Shown here: in pieces, positions 48,272-56,305 of the stretch
How positions within the stretch are numbered: the stretch's first letter is position 1
Layout: every line of letters starts with the position of its first letter
Origin: Gulosibacter hominis
GTDB taxonomy: Bacteria > Actinomycetota > Actinomycetes > Actinomycetales > Microbacteriaceae
Assembly: GCF_904842695.1 (NCBI RefSeq)
Contig: NZ_CAJGWQ010000011.1
Coordinates: 1-64,000 of the forward strand
Reading direction: 5' to 3'
DNA: 64,000 bases
Made by a program: the position numbers and the translations under genes
The notes under the pieces: model-generated
Databases searched by the model: none
Seen by the model: only the letters and a program-made list of their open reading frames with translations
What the model was told of the DNA's origin: nothing

Positions 48272-48538
48272 TCACGACAGGTTTACTGTCAAGTCCGACC
48301 GATGTCTCGCATCGACCGAGATCAATACACCGTCGGGGCAAAGAACTGCGCGGTTGGTGACGCCGCCAGCAGTGATGGCGCGCTTGCCATGCACGATCTC
48401 GTTGACCCGACGGGGCGGCACCCCGATCGAAACGGCGAGCTTGTGCTGGGTGATGCCGAGCCCCTCGATGAAGTCCTCCATCAGGATCTCTCCCGGGTGG
48501 ACCGGCTCGATCAGGTCGGCCTTCGACGAGTTCGGCAT
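48272..48538 (-). CDS. HigA-like antitoxin with altered C terminus
   Basis: 88 residues. The N-terminal half (EPVHPGEILMEDFIEGLGITQHKLAVSIGVPPRRVNEIVHGKRAITA) is a clean HigA XRE helix-turn-helix. After AITA the expected DTALRLARYFG-type sequence is replaced by GGVTNRAVLCPDGVLISV, and comparison at the DNA level suggests several small deletions. DNA binding may survive, but the toxin-contact part is damaged. The HigB toxin before it is only a remnant. Confidence 0.6.
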   Translation of the reverse strand: MPNSSKADLIEPVHPGEILMEDFIEGLGITQHKLAVSIGVPPRRVNEIVHGKRAITAGGVTNRAVLCPDGVLISVDARHRSDLTVNLS

Positions 48539-48640
48539 CGTCTGCACCTCCATCCCTCCCGGCGAAGCACATACACCATTGTGCGTGCACGCGGATGTTG
48601 CACTGCCCGCGCCGGTCGCCGACGAGACGCTCCAAGATCG
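48520..48640 (-). pseudogene. 3' remnant of a HigB toxin gene
   Basis: Starts immediately after the ychF-end repeat at 48641 and reads ERLVGDRRGQCNIRVHAQWCMCF, then RDGGADDAELVEG, the recognisable C-terminal third of HigB (normally DRxGQxSIRVNDQYRVCF and DVEIVDYH). The 5' two thirds are absent and the stop codon is lost, so no toxin is made. Its end overlaps the higA start. Confidence 0.65.
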
Positions 48641-48664
48641 CTAAACGTTAAACCGGAGCTCGAC
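48641..48664 (-). repeat. ychF 3'-end repeat, copy B (putative attachment site)
   Basis: Codons NVVELRFNV-stop on the minus strand, against DVVEFRFNV-stop in ychF. Directly abuts the truncated HigB remnant on one side. Same orientation as the other copies. Confidence 0.65.
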
Positions 48665-48826
48665 GACGTTCCCAAGCTGATTAACGTCTTTTCGGCGCCA
48701 CAGATCCCGAGCACCGCGATACTTCTGTTTTGGTCGATGCCGTCAAGGACGCCCACACCCGCGCACTTGCCACAGGCGTCGACATCGTGTCTCCGCTAAC
48801 GACCGTGAACTGAGACCAAGGTGCAA

Positions 48827-49333
48827 TCATTCAAAATAGTTGAAGGGATACCTCTCACTCAGTTGCGAATGGATGCTGTTCAGAAGGTCCGAAACTTCCT
48901 GCTCGTATTCATTGATCTCCTGCCCCTCATCAAGCTTCTCTTCCAGCTCCGACAACAAGAACCCCATCCTGAGAAAACCAGTGAAGTCGATTTTCAGATC
49001 GAGGAAGCTCTCTGGCCCTCCGTACTCCCCCTGGTCGTGGTCGAAAAAGAACACTGTCTTGTGCAGTGCACTCAAGAACCACTCATCGCCCTGCCCCGAC
49101 TGCCCGATAAGCCACAGATTTTCGGGCAAACCGTCGCCACATGCTCGCCGATTCCACTCGAGCACCTTCTGATAGCCATACAGAACAATGTCCGGCGTGA
49201 TACTTACCCCGTCATAACGATGAATGAACTCGGTGTACGTTGCATCGATGTCAGGGATCTTGGCTTTGTTTTTGATGGCGGGATCAAGCTGCTCAAGAGA
49301 ACTGAAAAGCTCGTTCGGATCAATCAACCTCAT
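48827..49333 (-). CDS. SUKH (SMI1/KNR4) family protein
   Basis: 168 residues from the ATG at 49333 (MRLIDPNELFSSLEQLDPAI). The pattern VLYGYQKVLEWNRRACGD, LPENLWLIGQSGQGDEWFL, VFFFDHDQGEY is a SUKH fold, the commonest family of polymorphic-toxin immunity proteins. An AGGGG ribosome site precedes the start. It occupies a 0.9-kb segment between two ychF-end repeats, with a second, broken SUKH sequence just upstream. No toxin gene is present. Confidence 0.82.
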   Translation of the reverse strand: MRLIDPNELFSSLEQLDPAIKNKAKIPDIDATYTEFIHRYDGVSITPDIVLYGYQKVLEWNRRACGDGLPENLWLIGQSGQGDEWFLSALHKTVFFFDHDQGEYGGPESFLDLKIDFTGFLRMGFLLSELEEKLDEGQEINEYEQEVSDLLNSIHSQLSERYPFNYFE

Positions 49334-49343
49334 GATTTTTCCC

Positions 49344-49531
49344 CTACTCATCCGTGACCGGAGACTGGTCGTCGAAAACCAGTTCGACGGGCTGAGCCCC
49401 AGTGAGTTAGTGGTTCCAAAGATGGATGGCATCGTCGCCCGGCAGTATAACAAGGGCGGTGCCGGAGAACTCCGGGGCCGCCCTCAAGCGGCCATTCAGC
49501 CGATCAGCCAGAGGCTGAACGACGCACTCGG
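49344..49531 (-). pseudogene. 3' remnant of another SUKH gene
   Basis: On the minus strand, from the ychF-end repeat onward, the frame reads CVVQPLADRLNGRL, then FSGTALVILPGDDAIHLWNH, a stop (TAA at 49407-49409), LTGAQPVELVFDDQSP and a second stop at 49344. This is the C-terminal part of a SUKH protein similar to 34664-35038 (IVLLPGDDRFYVWDHE). The 5' half is missing exactly at the repeat, and an in-frame stop interrupts the rest. Confidence 0.65.
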
Positions 49532-49555
49532 CTACACGTTGAACCGGAACTCGAC
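49532..49555 (-). repeat. ychF 3'-end repeat, copy C (putative attachment site)
   Basis: Codons NVVEFRFNV-stop, the closest match to the ychF end; identity with 61291 continues for about 30 bp. The upstream boundary abuts the end of the HepT/MntA segment and the downstream boundary abuts the SUKH remnant. Confidence 0.7.
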
Positions 49556-49592
49556 CACGTTCGGTAGCCGAAAAACCTTTGGGTCCGCGCTT

Positions 49593-49928
49593 TCAATCGG
49601 TGGCAATGTGCCCACGCAACGCCTCGGCCAGAGGCGGCAGATGAGTCTCGACGACATCGCGGACCACGTCGATGTCGACTCCGAAGTACTGGTGCACCAG
49701 GATGTTGCGAAAACCCCGAATCTGAGGCCAGGCGATCTCAGGGTGTGACCCGGTGATCTCATCGGGAAGGTGGTTCACCGCTTCGCCGATGATCTGCAGA
49801 TTCCGCTCGATCGCATCCTCTGCCATCTCCGCGATGTCACTCTCACGGTCCAGCGCAGCGACGTACCTCTGGCACCGCTCGACTGCCTCTAGCGCATCAG
49901 CGATAGGCTGCTCCGGACTGCGACTCAC
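49593..49928 (-). CDS. hepT: HEPN toxin HepT (DUF86)
   Basis: 111-residue HEPN protein. The ribonuclease motif R-x4-H is present as RNILVH in RGFRNILVHQYFGVD. The family start is PIADALEAVERCQRYVAAL, and AIERNLQIIGEAVNHLPDEI is typical of DUF86. Its GTG start overlaps the stop of mntA (GTGA). It is the toxin of the MntA-HepT pair, silenced by AMPylation near the active site. It looks intact. The pair fills a 0.76-kb segment between two ychF-end repeats. Confidence 0.88.
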   Translation of the reverse strand: MSRSPEQPIADALEAVERCQRYVAALDRESDIAEMAEDAIERNLQIIGEAVNHLPDEITGSHPEIAWPQIRGFRNILVHQYFGVDIDVVRDVVETHLPPLAEALRGHIATD

Positions 49929-50254
49929 AGTGGCACTGCCTCGGCGAGCGCCGAGGCAGAGACCGGACGTTTGAGCAGTTGGGCAGGAAACACGTCGATG
50001 TCATCGCGCCCGAACAACGCGCGCGTCTCCTCGAGCAGACCGGATGCACGCATCAGAACGTTCCCGTCGGCAGGGTCCATCTCGACGAGGATGTCGATGT
50101 CCGATCCTGCAGTCGCGGTGCCGCGGGCGACGGACCCCAACAGCTTCGGGTTAGTCGCGCCGTAGCGGTCGAGGAGCATCTGGAACTCGTCACGACGCGC
50201 GGCGAGGAGCTCGCGCAGCGCGAGCGACTCGGGCGTCATGACGGTCTCAAACAT
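49925..50254 (-). CDS. mntA: MntA nucleotidyltransferase antitoxin
   Basis: 109 residues from the ATG at 50254 (MFETVMTPES). The active site is GSVARGTATAGSDIDILVEM (G-S-x-A-R-G...D-x-D), a minimal nucleotidyltransferase that transfers AMP to HepT. Overlaps hepT by 4 bases. GGAAG lies just upstream of the chosen ATG; starts at 50239 or 50290 are possible. Only 43 bp separate the start from the ychF-end repeat D, so its promoter must lie within or across the repeat. Confidence 0.86.
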   Translation of the reverse strand: MFETVMTPESLALRELLAARRDEFQMLLDRYGATNPKLLGSVARGTATAGSDIDILVEMDPADGNVLMRASGLLEETRALFGRDDIDVFPAQLLKRPVSASALAEAVPL

Positions 50255-50296
50255 GCTTCCAGGGTACCGGACCTGACAGTACGTCGACATGACGCG

Positions 50297-50320
50297 CTAC
50301 ACGTTGAAGCGGAACTCCAC
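50297..50320 (-). repeat. ychF 3'-end repeat, copy D (putative attachment site)
   Basis: Codons GVEFRFNV-stop on the minus strand. It is joined in frame to the end of a GH15-like fragment. Same orientation as copies A, B, C and ychF. Confidence 0.7.
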
Positions 50321-50440
50321 ACCAACGCCGTGTCCACTACTCGGGGGACACCCCCAACAATCAATGCTGCCCTGCCGGCAGACCAGGGCGGCCGTGTGAG
50401 TATCGGACAATAATGCGTAGTCCTCCAAGGGTCTGGACAC
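50321..50440 (-). pseudogene. 5' remnant of a GH15/trehalase-like gene
   Basis: From a GTG at 50440 the frame reads VSRPLEDYALLSDTHTAALV then CRQGSID, which is the N-terminal signature of GH15-type glucoamylases/trehalases (normally followed by WLCLPRFDS). Here it runs into CWGCPPSSGHG and then the ychF-end repeat with its stop. GAAGGG upstream is a plausible ribosome site, so a 47-residue peptide could be made, but no enzyme. Confidence 0.6.
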
Positions 50441-50606
50441 AGGAGCTTTCCCTTCCTCAGTGGTGCGACCAGAGGGAGAAAAAACATCCACCCCGGTGCA
50501 CCCGCTGCGGTGACAACGACCCATCGCCCACAGCAGGTGGCAATCGTCACGCTTATCCCTCTTTTTCAGATGCCTGTCCTCGGGATCAGAAGAAGACGGG
50601 GACCTG

Positions 50607-51292
50607 TCATAGGGCGGTGAGCATCTGCTGCATCTGGGCGATCTCGGCCTCCTGGTCGTTGATAATTTGTTCGGCCAGGGTGATCGCATGGGGATTCTGG
50701 CCGTCAGCAACCTCGTCACGGGCCATGTCGACCGCACCTTCGTGGTGGGCGGTCATCTGCTCCAGGTATAGACGGGCAGCCTCGGTGCCCTGGGCCTCCT
50801 CAAGGGCTGTCATATCCTCCTGGCTCATCATCCCGCTCATGCCACCAATCTCGCTGTGATCCATTCCACCCATCTCGTCCATGGTGCCCATGCCCCAGAG
50901 TCGGTGACCGGCTGCTGGCCCCAGGCCTCGAGCATGGCGTTCATCCGGTCAATCTCCGGTCCCTGGGCGTCAGTAACCCCCTGGGCAAACTCCACGGCCT
51001 GGGCGGGGATACCTTCCTTGGCCAGGAGCATCTCACTCATCTCCACGGCCTGCTGGTGATGAGGGATCATCATCTGGGCAAACATGATGTCCGCGTCGTT
51101 GTGATCGTCGGAGATCTCCCCGTCCGCCTCAGTCTTCGCCGTGGTGGTCTCGGTCGTCTCAGCGTTAGTCGTCGCAGTGCTGGTGGTCGAGGTGGTGGCG
51201 TCGGTGTTGCCTGACTCGGTGGCCTCACCGCAGGCGGCCAGCGCCAGGGTGGAGGCCACGGCGATAGCGGAAAGAACAAGGGTGCGCTTCAT
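50607..51292 (-). pseudogene. DUF305 lipoprotein gene with one-base frameshift
   Basis: The first part encodes a lipoprotein signal (LVLSAIAVASTLALAAC), a Thr-rich spacer and the first DUF305 helix set (MMIPHHQQAVEMSEMLL). Near 50892 the frame shifts: GTMDEMGGMDH onward and the second DUF305 repeat (QMTAHHEGAVDMARDEV, INDQEAEIAQMQQML) continue in another frame. One base missing in TCTGGGGCATGGGC accounts for it. Intact, it would be a secreted copper-associated protein. Could be real decay or a sequencing error. Confidence 0.75.
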
Positions 51293-51340
51293 GGTCGAGC
51301 CGTTCAGGGTCATATGGGGGCAGTGGAGAGAAGTGGTGGA

Positions 51341-53575
51341 TCAGTGGACAGCGGTGGATGCCGGAGTAGGCGTGGTGTGTTCAGCCTTCGACTCGGCCGG
51401 AGCCAGGTGAGCCGGATCCAGATCAATGCGGCGCAACAGCTGGGCGTTCAGGGCCACCACGATGGTCGAAACAGACATCAAGATCGCGCCCACGGCCGGG
51501 GACAGCACGAACCCGATCGAGGCGAGCACGCCGGCGGCCAGCGGCACGGCGAGGATGTTGTAGCCAGAGGCCCAGATGAGGTTCTGGATCATCTTGCGGT
51601 AGCTGGCCTGCGAGAGCTCAATCATCGACAGCACCGCCCGCGGGTCATCACTGGCCAGGACCACTCCGGCGGATTCCATGGCCACATCCGTGCCGGCCCC
51701 GATGGCGATACCGACCTCCGCGCGGGTCAGAGCAGGGGCGTCGTTGACACCGTCGCCGACCATGGCCACGCTCAGGCCACGCTCCTGTAACTGGGTGACC
51801 TTGGTGTCCTTGTCCTGGGGCAGGACCTCGGCGAAGACCTCATCGATCCCCAGGTCCTGGCCAACTGCCTGGGCCACCTGCTGCGCGTCACCGGTGATCA
51901 TCGCGACCTTCACCCCGCGGTCCTGCAGGGCTTTCACGGCGGCGCGGGATTCGGGGCGGATCTTGTCCTCGACGGCCACCGCACCGATGATCTGACCGTC
52001 GCGGACAATATGGAGCACACCGGCCCCACGCCCGGTCCAGGCGCTGGTGGTGTCGGTGAGCTCGGCCGGGGTGGTGAGGTTGAACTCGCGCAGCATGTTC
52101 GGCCCGCCCACGAGGATCTCAGCGCCATCGACAGTGGCCCGGACTCCCCTGCCGGAGGCGGCGCTGAAACCAGTTGCACGGATTTGCCGACGGGAGGCCT
52201 CGGGATGGGCGGCCGCGGCCGCCACGATGGCGCGGGCCACGGGGTGCTCGCTGTCGGCCTCCGCAGCGGCAGCCAGGGCCAGCAGCTCGCCCTCGGTGAC
52301 GCCGACAGCTGCCGCGACATCGGTGACCGCGTGCGCACCCGCGGTCAGGGTGCCGGTTTTGTCGAAGAGCACCACGTCGATGGTGCGCATCCGCTCGAGC
52401 GCCATCCGGTCCTTGATGAGCACCCCGGATTTCGCGGCCCGCTCGGTGGAGATCGCAATGACCAGCGGAATCGCCAGGCCCAGGGCGTGCGGGCAGGCGA
52501 TGACCAGCACCGTGACCGTGCGCACCACGGCATCGTCCGGGCTGCCGATGATGGTCCACACCACCGCGGTGATCAGAGCGGAGATCAGCGCGAACCAGAA
52601 CAACAACGCCGCCGCCCGATCCGCCAGGGCCTGGGCCCGGGAGGAGGACTCCTGAGCGTCGGCAACCATGCGTTGGATCCCGGCCAGGGCGGTGTCCCTG
52701 CCGGTAGCCTCCACCCGGATGCGGACGGTGTTGTCGGTGGCCACGGTACCGGCGACCACCTTGTCACCAGTGTCGCGGAAGACGGGACGGGATTCGCCGG
52801 TGATCATCGCCTCATCGAATTCGGCGGCTCCGTCGAGGATGGTACCGTCGGCCGGCACCCGGGCACCGGCCCTCACCAGCACGACGTCGTCGACGACCAG
52901 CTCGGAGATGGCCACGGTGCGGGTGGTCCCGTCGATGACTTTCTCGGCCTCATCCGGCAGCAGGGCAGCCAGCGCGTCAAGCGCGGAGGACGCGGCCCCG
53001 AGAGCGCGCATCTCCAGCCAGTGGCCCAGCAGCATGATGGTCACCAGCAGAGCCAGCTCCCACCAGAAGTCCAGCTCAAAACCGCCCAGCCCCAGAGTGG
53101 TGACCCAGGAGGCGACAAACGCCACGGTGATGGCCATGGCGATCAGGAGCATCATCCCGGGTTGGCGGGATTTCAATTCTTTCCATCCGCCCTTGAGGAA
53201 AGGCGTTCCGCCGTAGACGAAGATGATCGTGCCCAGCACCGGGGGGATCCAGGTGGATCCGGGGAATGCCGGGAGGTGGTAGCCGAGCAGCTGGGCGACC
53301 ATGGGGCTGAAAATAATGACGGGAATGGACAGAATCAGCGACCACCAGAAGCGGTCCCGAAACATTGCGGTGCTGTGTCCGGCGTGTTCGCCGTGACTAT
53401 GAACTTGGTGGTCTTCGTCCATGGCGGAGTGCGGGTGATCGTGGGGCATCGCCTGGCCGTGGGTGTCGGCATCTGCGTGGTGTTCGTGGCTGGCATGATC
53501 CGGGTGGTGGGTGTGGCCTGTTTCCGGAGCGGGGTGATCACCATGGTGCTTGCTGGAATGGTGGGGAGTGCTCAT
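51341..53575 (-). CDS. copB: copper-exporting P-type ATPase, CopB type
   Basis: 744 residues. A His-rich N-terminal tail (HHSSKHHGDH... TGHTHHPDHASHEHHADADTHG) binds metal; about eight membrane helices follow. The P1B signature is CPH (VIACPHALGLAIP) in place of CPC, typical of CopB-like pumps. TGES, DKTGTLT, and GDGVNDAPAL are intact, so it should be active. Start at the ATG at 53575 with AAAGGAACG. It lies at the end of the minus-strand copper operon, after the HMA chaperone. Confidence 0.93.
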   Translation of the reverse strand: MSTPHHSSKHHGDHPAPETGHTHHPDHASHEHHADADTHGQAMPHDHPHSAMDEDHQVHSHGEHAGHSTAMFRDRFWWSLILSIPVIIFSPMVAQLLGYHLPAFPGSTWIPPVLGTIIFVYGGTPFLKGGWKELKSRQPGMMLLIAMAITVAFVASWVTTLGLGGFELDFWWELALLVTIMLLGHWLEMRALGAASSALDALAALLPDEAEKVIDGTTRTVAISELVVDDVVLVRAGARVPADGTILDGAAEFDEAMITGESRPVFRDTGDKVVAGTVATDNTVRIRVEATGRDTALAGIQRMVADAQESSSRAQALADRAAALLFWFALISALITAVVWTIIGSPDDAVVRTVTVLVIACPHALGLAIPLVIAISTERAAKSGVLIKDRMALERMRTIDVVLFDKTGTLTAGAHAVTDVAAAVGVTEGELLALAAAAEADSEHPVARAIVAAAAAHPEASRRQIRATGFSAASGRGVRATVDGAEILVGGPNMLREFNLTTPAELTDTTSAWTGRGAGVLHIVRDGQIIGAVAVEDKIRPESRAAVKALQDRGVKVAMITGDAQQVAQAVGQDLGIDEVFAEVLPQDKDTKVTQLQERGLSVAMVGDGVNDAPALTRAEVGIAIGAGTDVAMESAGVVLASDDPRAVLSMIELSQASYRKMIQNLIWASGYNILAVPLAAGVLASIGFVLSPAVGAILMSVSTIVVALNAQLLRRIDLDPAHLAPAESKAEHTTPTPASTAVH

Positions 53576-53626
53576 GACGTTCCTTTCGCTCAACCCGGTC
53601 GGGGTCGAGATGATGGGTAAAACTGA

Positions 53627-53953
53627 TCAGGATAAGACGGTGTAGCCGGCCTCCTCGATGGCCCGGCGAACCATCTCCGGAGGTACGACACCGGTGACCG
53701 TGACGGTGGAAACACCACCAGCAGCGAGATCAACCTGGACGTCGTCGACCTGGGGGAGGGCCTGAAGGGCCTGGGTCACGCTTTTCGCGCAGTGGCCGCA
53801 GGTCAGGCCGGTGACCTGGTAGCTAGGGGAGGCCCCTCCTGCTGACGAGTCGCTGGCGGCAGGGATGGAGGCGGTGTCGGCACGTGAGGCAGGTCCGCAA
53901 CAGCTGCAGCCGTGGGAGGCCATCGGCAAGAGGCGGGGCGGGGAGGTGATCAT
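53627..53953 (-). CDS. heavy-metal-associated (CopZ-like) copper chaperone
   Basis: 108 residues. A Cys-rich N-terminal part (MASHGCSCCGP) and an Ala/Ser linker precede one HMA domain with the metal site TGLTCGHCAKSV and the end AIEEAGYTVLS. It should bind Cu(I) and deliver it to the CopB pump encoded 51 bp downstream. GAAGGAG lies 8 bp before the ATG at 53953; an ATG at 53923 is possible. The extra CSCC cluster is an addition to the simple CopZ plan. Confidence 0.88.
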   Translation of the reverse strand: MITSPPRLLPMASHGCSCCGPASRADTASIPAASDSSAGGASPSYQVTGLTCGHCAKSVTQALQALPQVDDVQVDLAAGGVSTVTVTGVVPPEMVRRAIEEAGYTVLS

Positions 53954-54055
53954 GGGAAAGCTCCTTCGGTTCGGTGGGGTGCGGCGATGCCGCTCTTTGG
54001 CATATACCCCTTTCAAGGAGTGGACGGCACGGCTCTCACGCGGGGCAGGGTGTGG

Positions 54056-55183
54056 TCACTGAGCAGCCTCCTCACTGTCGGGAGGGGACAGCGGGAGGCG
54101 GAGGACAAACACCGCTCCGCGACCGGGTCCGGGGGAGGTGGCGGTGAGAGTGCCGCCGTGGGCCTCGATCAATGCCTTGGAGATGGTCAGACCGATACCG
54201 GACCCGCCGTTGTCCCGGCTGCGGGCGGCATCCCCCCGGTAGAAGCGTTCGAAGATGTGTCCGAGCTGGCCAGGTGGGATGCCCTCGCCGTCATCGGCGA
54301 CGTGGATGAGCGCGGTGGACGCCCCCTGTCGGTGGACGCTGATCCGGACCTGCCCGCCGGCCGGGGTGTGCCGTAGCGCGTTCGACAGGAGATTGCTCAT
54401 CACCTGGCCGAAGCGTTGCCGGTCCACGACCACCCGGGCGGTGTCCGTAATGGTCTCGACCTGTAAATCGACGCCTTTGTCAGCATAAGCTTCCCCCGTG
54501 GCAGCAGCGGCGGTATGGAGCAGATCCCCGAGCCCTTCCTCTGCCAGGTCCAAATCGATCCGGTGTTCCTGGGCCCGGGAGACATCGTCAATGTCTCCCA
54601 TCAACCGGGTCAGGCGGGTGAGTTGGTCAGCCATGATCGTGTGGTTGGCATTATTCCAGTCCACGACCCCGTCCTGGAGACCATCGAGGTAGACCGTGAG
54701 CACCGATAAGGGGGTGCCCATTTCGTGGGCCAGATCAGAGAGCATCTGGCGGCGTACCTGTTCGGTGTGTTCCAGCCGGTCGGCCATGGTGTTGAAGGCA
54801 TGCGCCAGGGTGGCGACCTCGGGGCCTGCTTCTCCGGCGGGCACGCGGATACGGGAGTTACCGGCCGCCAGGCTGGTAGCGGCGCGGGTGAGATCCTGCA
54901 GGGGGGTGCGCAGGCGACGCGATAACCACAGGCTGGCCAGTAGGGCGCTGATCAAGGCAGTGGGCAGGGCGACGGCCAGGGTGATCAGGTTGGCGTCCCG
55001 GTAGGCCTGCTCGGCATGGAACAGCTCTAGCGAGGGGTCCTTCCGGCCGGCCATCAACATATGATCATGGAACAGGGTCGGGCCCACCGTCGTGGCCACG
55101 GCCGCGGCCACCAGCAGGCTAATCACCACGACCAACACCTGGGCGGCCAGGAAGCGGAAGGTCAGGCCGGGTCCGTGATTCAT
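54056..55183 (-). CDS. copS: copper-responsive sensor histidine kinase CopS
   Basis: 375 residues: two membrane helices (about 10-32 and 64-87) enclosing a short extracellular loop, then HAMP, then the H-box SDLAHEMGTPLSVL with the phosphoacceptor His, N-box SNLLSNALRHTPAGG, and G boxes DDGEGIP and GSGIGLTISKAL. All kinase motifs are intact. The loop of about 30 residues contains FHDHMLMAGRKD, with His and Met that could bind copper. Overlaps copR by 4 bases (ATGA). Confidence 0.92.
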   Translation of the reverse strand: MNHGPGLTFRFLAAQVLVVVISLLVAAAVATTVGPTLFHDHMLMAGRKDPSLELFHAEQAYRDANLITLAVALPTALISALLASLWLSRRLRTPLQDLTRAATSLAAGNSRIRVPAGEAGPEVATLAHAFNTMADRLEHTEQVRRQMLSDLAHEMGTPLSVLTVYLDGLQDGVVDWNNANHTIMADQLTRLTRLMGDIDDVSRAQEHRIDLDLAEEGLGDLLHTAAAATGEAYADKGVDLQVETITDTARVVVDRQRFGQVMSNLLSNALRHTPAGGQVRISVHRQGASTALIHVADDGEGIPPGQLGHIFERFYRGDAARSRDNGGSGIGLTISKALIEAHGGTLTATSPGPGRGAVFVLRLPLSPPDSEEAAQ

Positions 55184-55902
55184 GGCTGCCCCACCCGGTA
55201 GCCCACGCCACGCACGGTGTCGATAAACCCCCGGCCTCGGGTGTCGGTGCCGAGCTTGCGACGCAAGTTGCCTATGTGGACATCGACGATGCGTTCATCA
55301 CCGACCCAGGTGGTGTCCCAGACCTCGGTGACCAGGTCGTGGCGGGTCAGCGCCTGACCGGGGCGCAGGGCCAGGGCAACCAGCAGCTCGAACTCCGTGC
55401 GGGTGAGCTCCACGGTCGTCTCCCCCACCCGCACCTGATGGGCGACGGGGTCAAGGATGAGGTCACCAACGATCAAGGGGGTGGTCACCTGCGGTGGGGT
55501 GGTGCTGGTGCGCGGGCGGCGCAGCACTGCATGCACCCGGGTCACCAGTTCCCGGATGCTAAAAGGTTTGGTGATGTAGTCATCCGCCCCCAGGGTCAAA
55601 CCGCTGATCTTGTCGTCCTCGCTGCCACGCGCGGTGAGAATGAGGATGTAGCAGTCCGAGAAGGTGCGGATCCGTCGGCAGACCTCCAGACCGTCGAGTT
55701 CGGGCAGCCCCAGATCCAGCACCACAACATCGGGGGAAAAGCGACGGGCCTCGTCCACGGCCTGGGTGCCGGTGTGCGCCTGGCGGGTGTCGAAGCCTGC
55801 CCGGATGAGGTAGGAGGCCACCATCTGAGCCAGGGGTTGTTCATCATCGACGACCAGCACCCGCCCCGGGGGCGTGGCGGTGGTCGGTGTGTGGTCAGCC
55901 AT
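55180..55902 (-). CDS. copR: response regulator CopR (OmpR family)
   Basis: 240 residues: receiver domain with the acidic pocket VVDDE, phospho-Asp in VVLDLGLPELDG and Lys in ITKPFS, then a winged-helix DNA-binding domain ending VDVHIGNLRRKLGTDTRGRGFIDTVRGVGYRVG. Start at the ATG at 55902 (MADHTPTT). It should activate the copper genes on both strands through the tandem repeat at 55961-55980. Gene order and neighbours agree with the Corynebacterium copRS locus. Confidence 0.92.
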   Translation of the reverse strand: MADHTPTTATPPGRVLVVDDEQPLAQMVASYLIRAGFDTRQAHTGTQAVDEARRFSPDVVVLDLGLPELDGLEVCRRIRTFSDCYILILTARGSEDDKISGLTLGADDYITKPFSIRELVTRVHAVLRRPRTSTTPPQVTTPLIVGDLILDPVAHQVRVGETTVELTRTEFELLVALALRPGQALTRHDLVTEVWDTTWVGDERIVDVHIGNLRRKLGTDTRGRGFIDTVRGVGYRVGQP

Positions 55903-56305
55903 AGACCCCAGTATCGCTCCGGGCAGGGGGAATACCACCCTCGCTCAGTGCCCGGCGGGGAAGTCTTCATCAAATCTTCAAATATCGCCCTTCGACCGCC
56001 GTCACCCCTGTGCCCCACCCCGGGCCGGCGGCATCGCCTTCCCTGGTCGGTTCAGCAGGCGCCACCAGGGATTTCACTGCCTACACCGCATACCCGGGGC
56101 GGGTGGAAGGACATCGCCCACGGCTGTGGGGTGGTGTTCCGGTGGTGACCCAGCCCACCGAATTCACCCCCTTTTCGCCCTGTTATAAGGCTGTGAGCAG
56201 GGTTTTTGATTTCTAGTCCGTCCGGCACCCGTGCTAGATAAAGGTATGGCATCGACCTTGAGGCGGTGTCTTCTCACAGTGTTGCCACGATCCAAGGAGA
56301 TTGAC
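55903..56305. promoter_or_regulatory. divergent copR / cueP control region
   Basis: This 403-bp interval has no gene. It contains the CopR box at 55961-55980 and must carry both divergent promoters. The stretch 56160-56200 is A+T-rich and near the expected cueP promoter. Confidence 0.6.
55961..55980. promoter_or_regulatory. tandem CopR box
   Basis: On the minus strand the sequence reads TGAAGATTT-GA-TGAAGACTT. The C. glutamicum CopR site is described as a 9-bp tandem repeat TGAAGATTT with a 2-base spacer, so the match is 17 of 18 with the correct spacing. It lies 59 bp before copR and 325 bp before cueP. Confidence 0.8.

Noticed and set aside
48690-48812. Plus-strand frame ending DTSVLVDAVKDAHTRALATG and a stop
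   Set aside because: Might be the tail of a lost gene, but there is no start or family match I can defend.
52010-53620. 536-codon frame opposite copB
   Set aside because: Antisense to a fully conserved P-type ATPase; its Gly/His/Arg-rich composition is what third-position G+C gives on the other strand.
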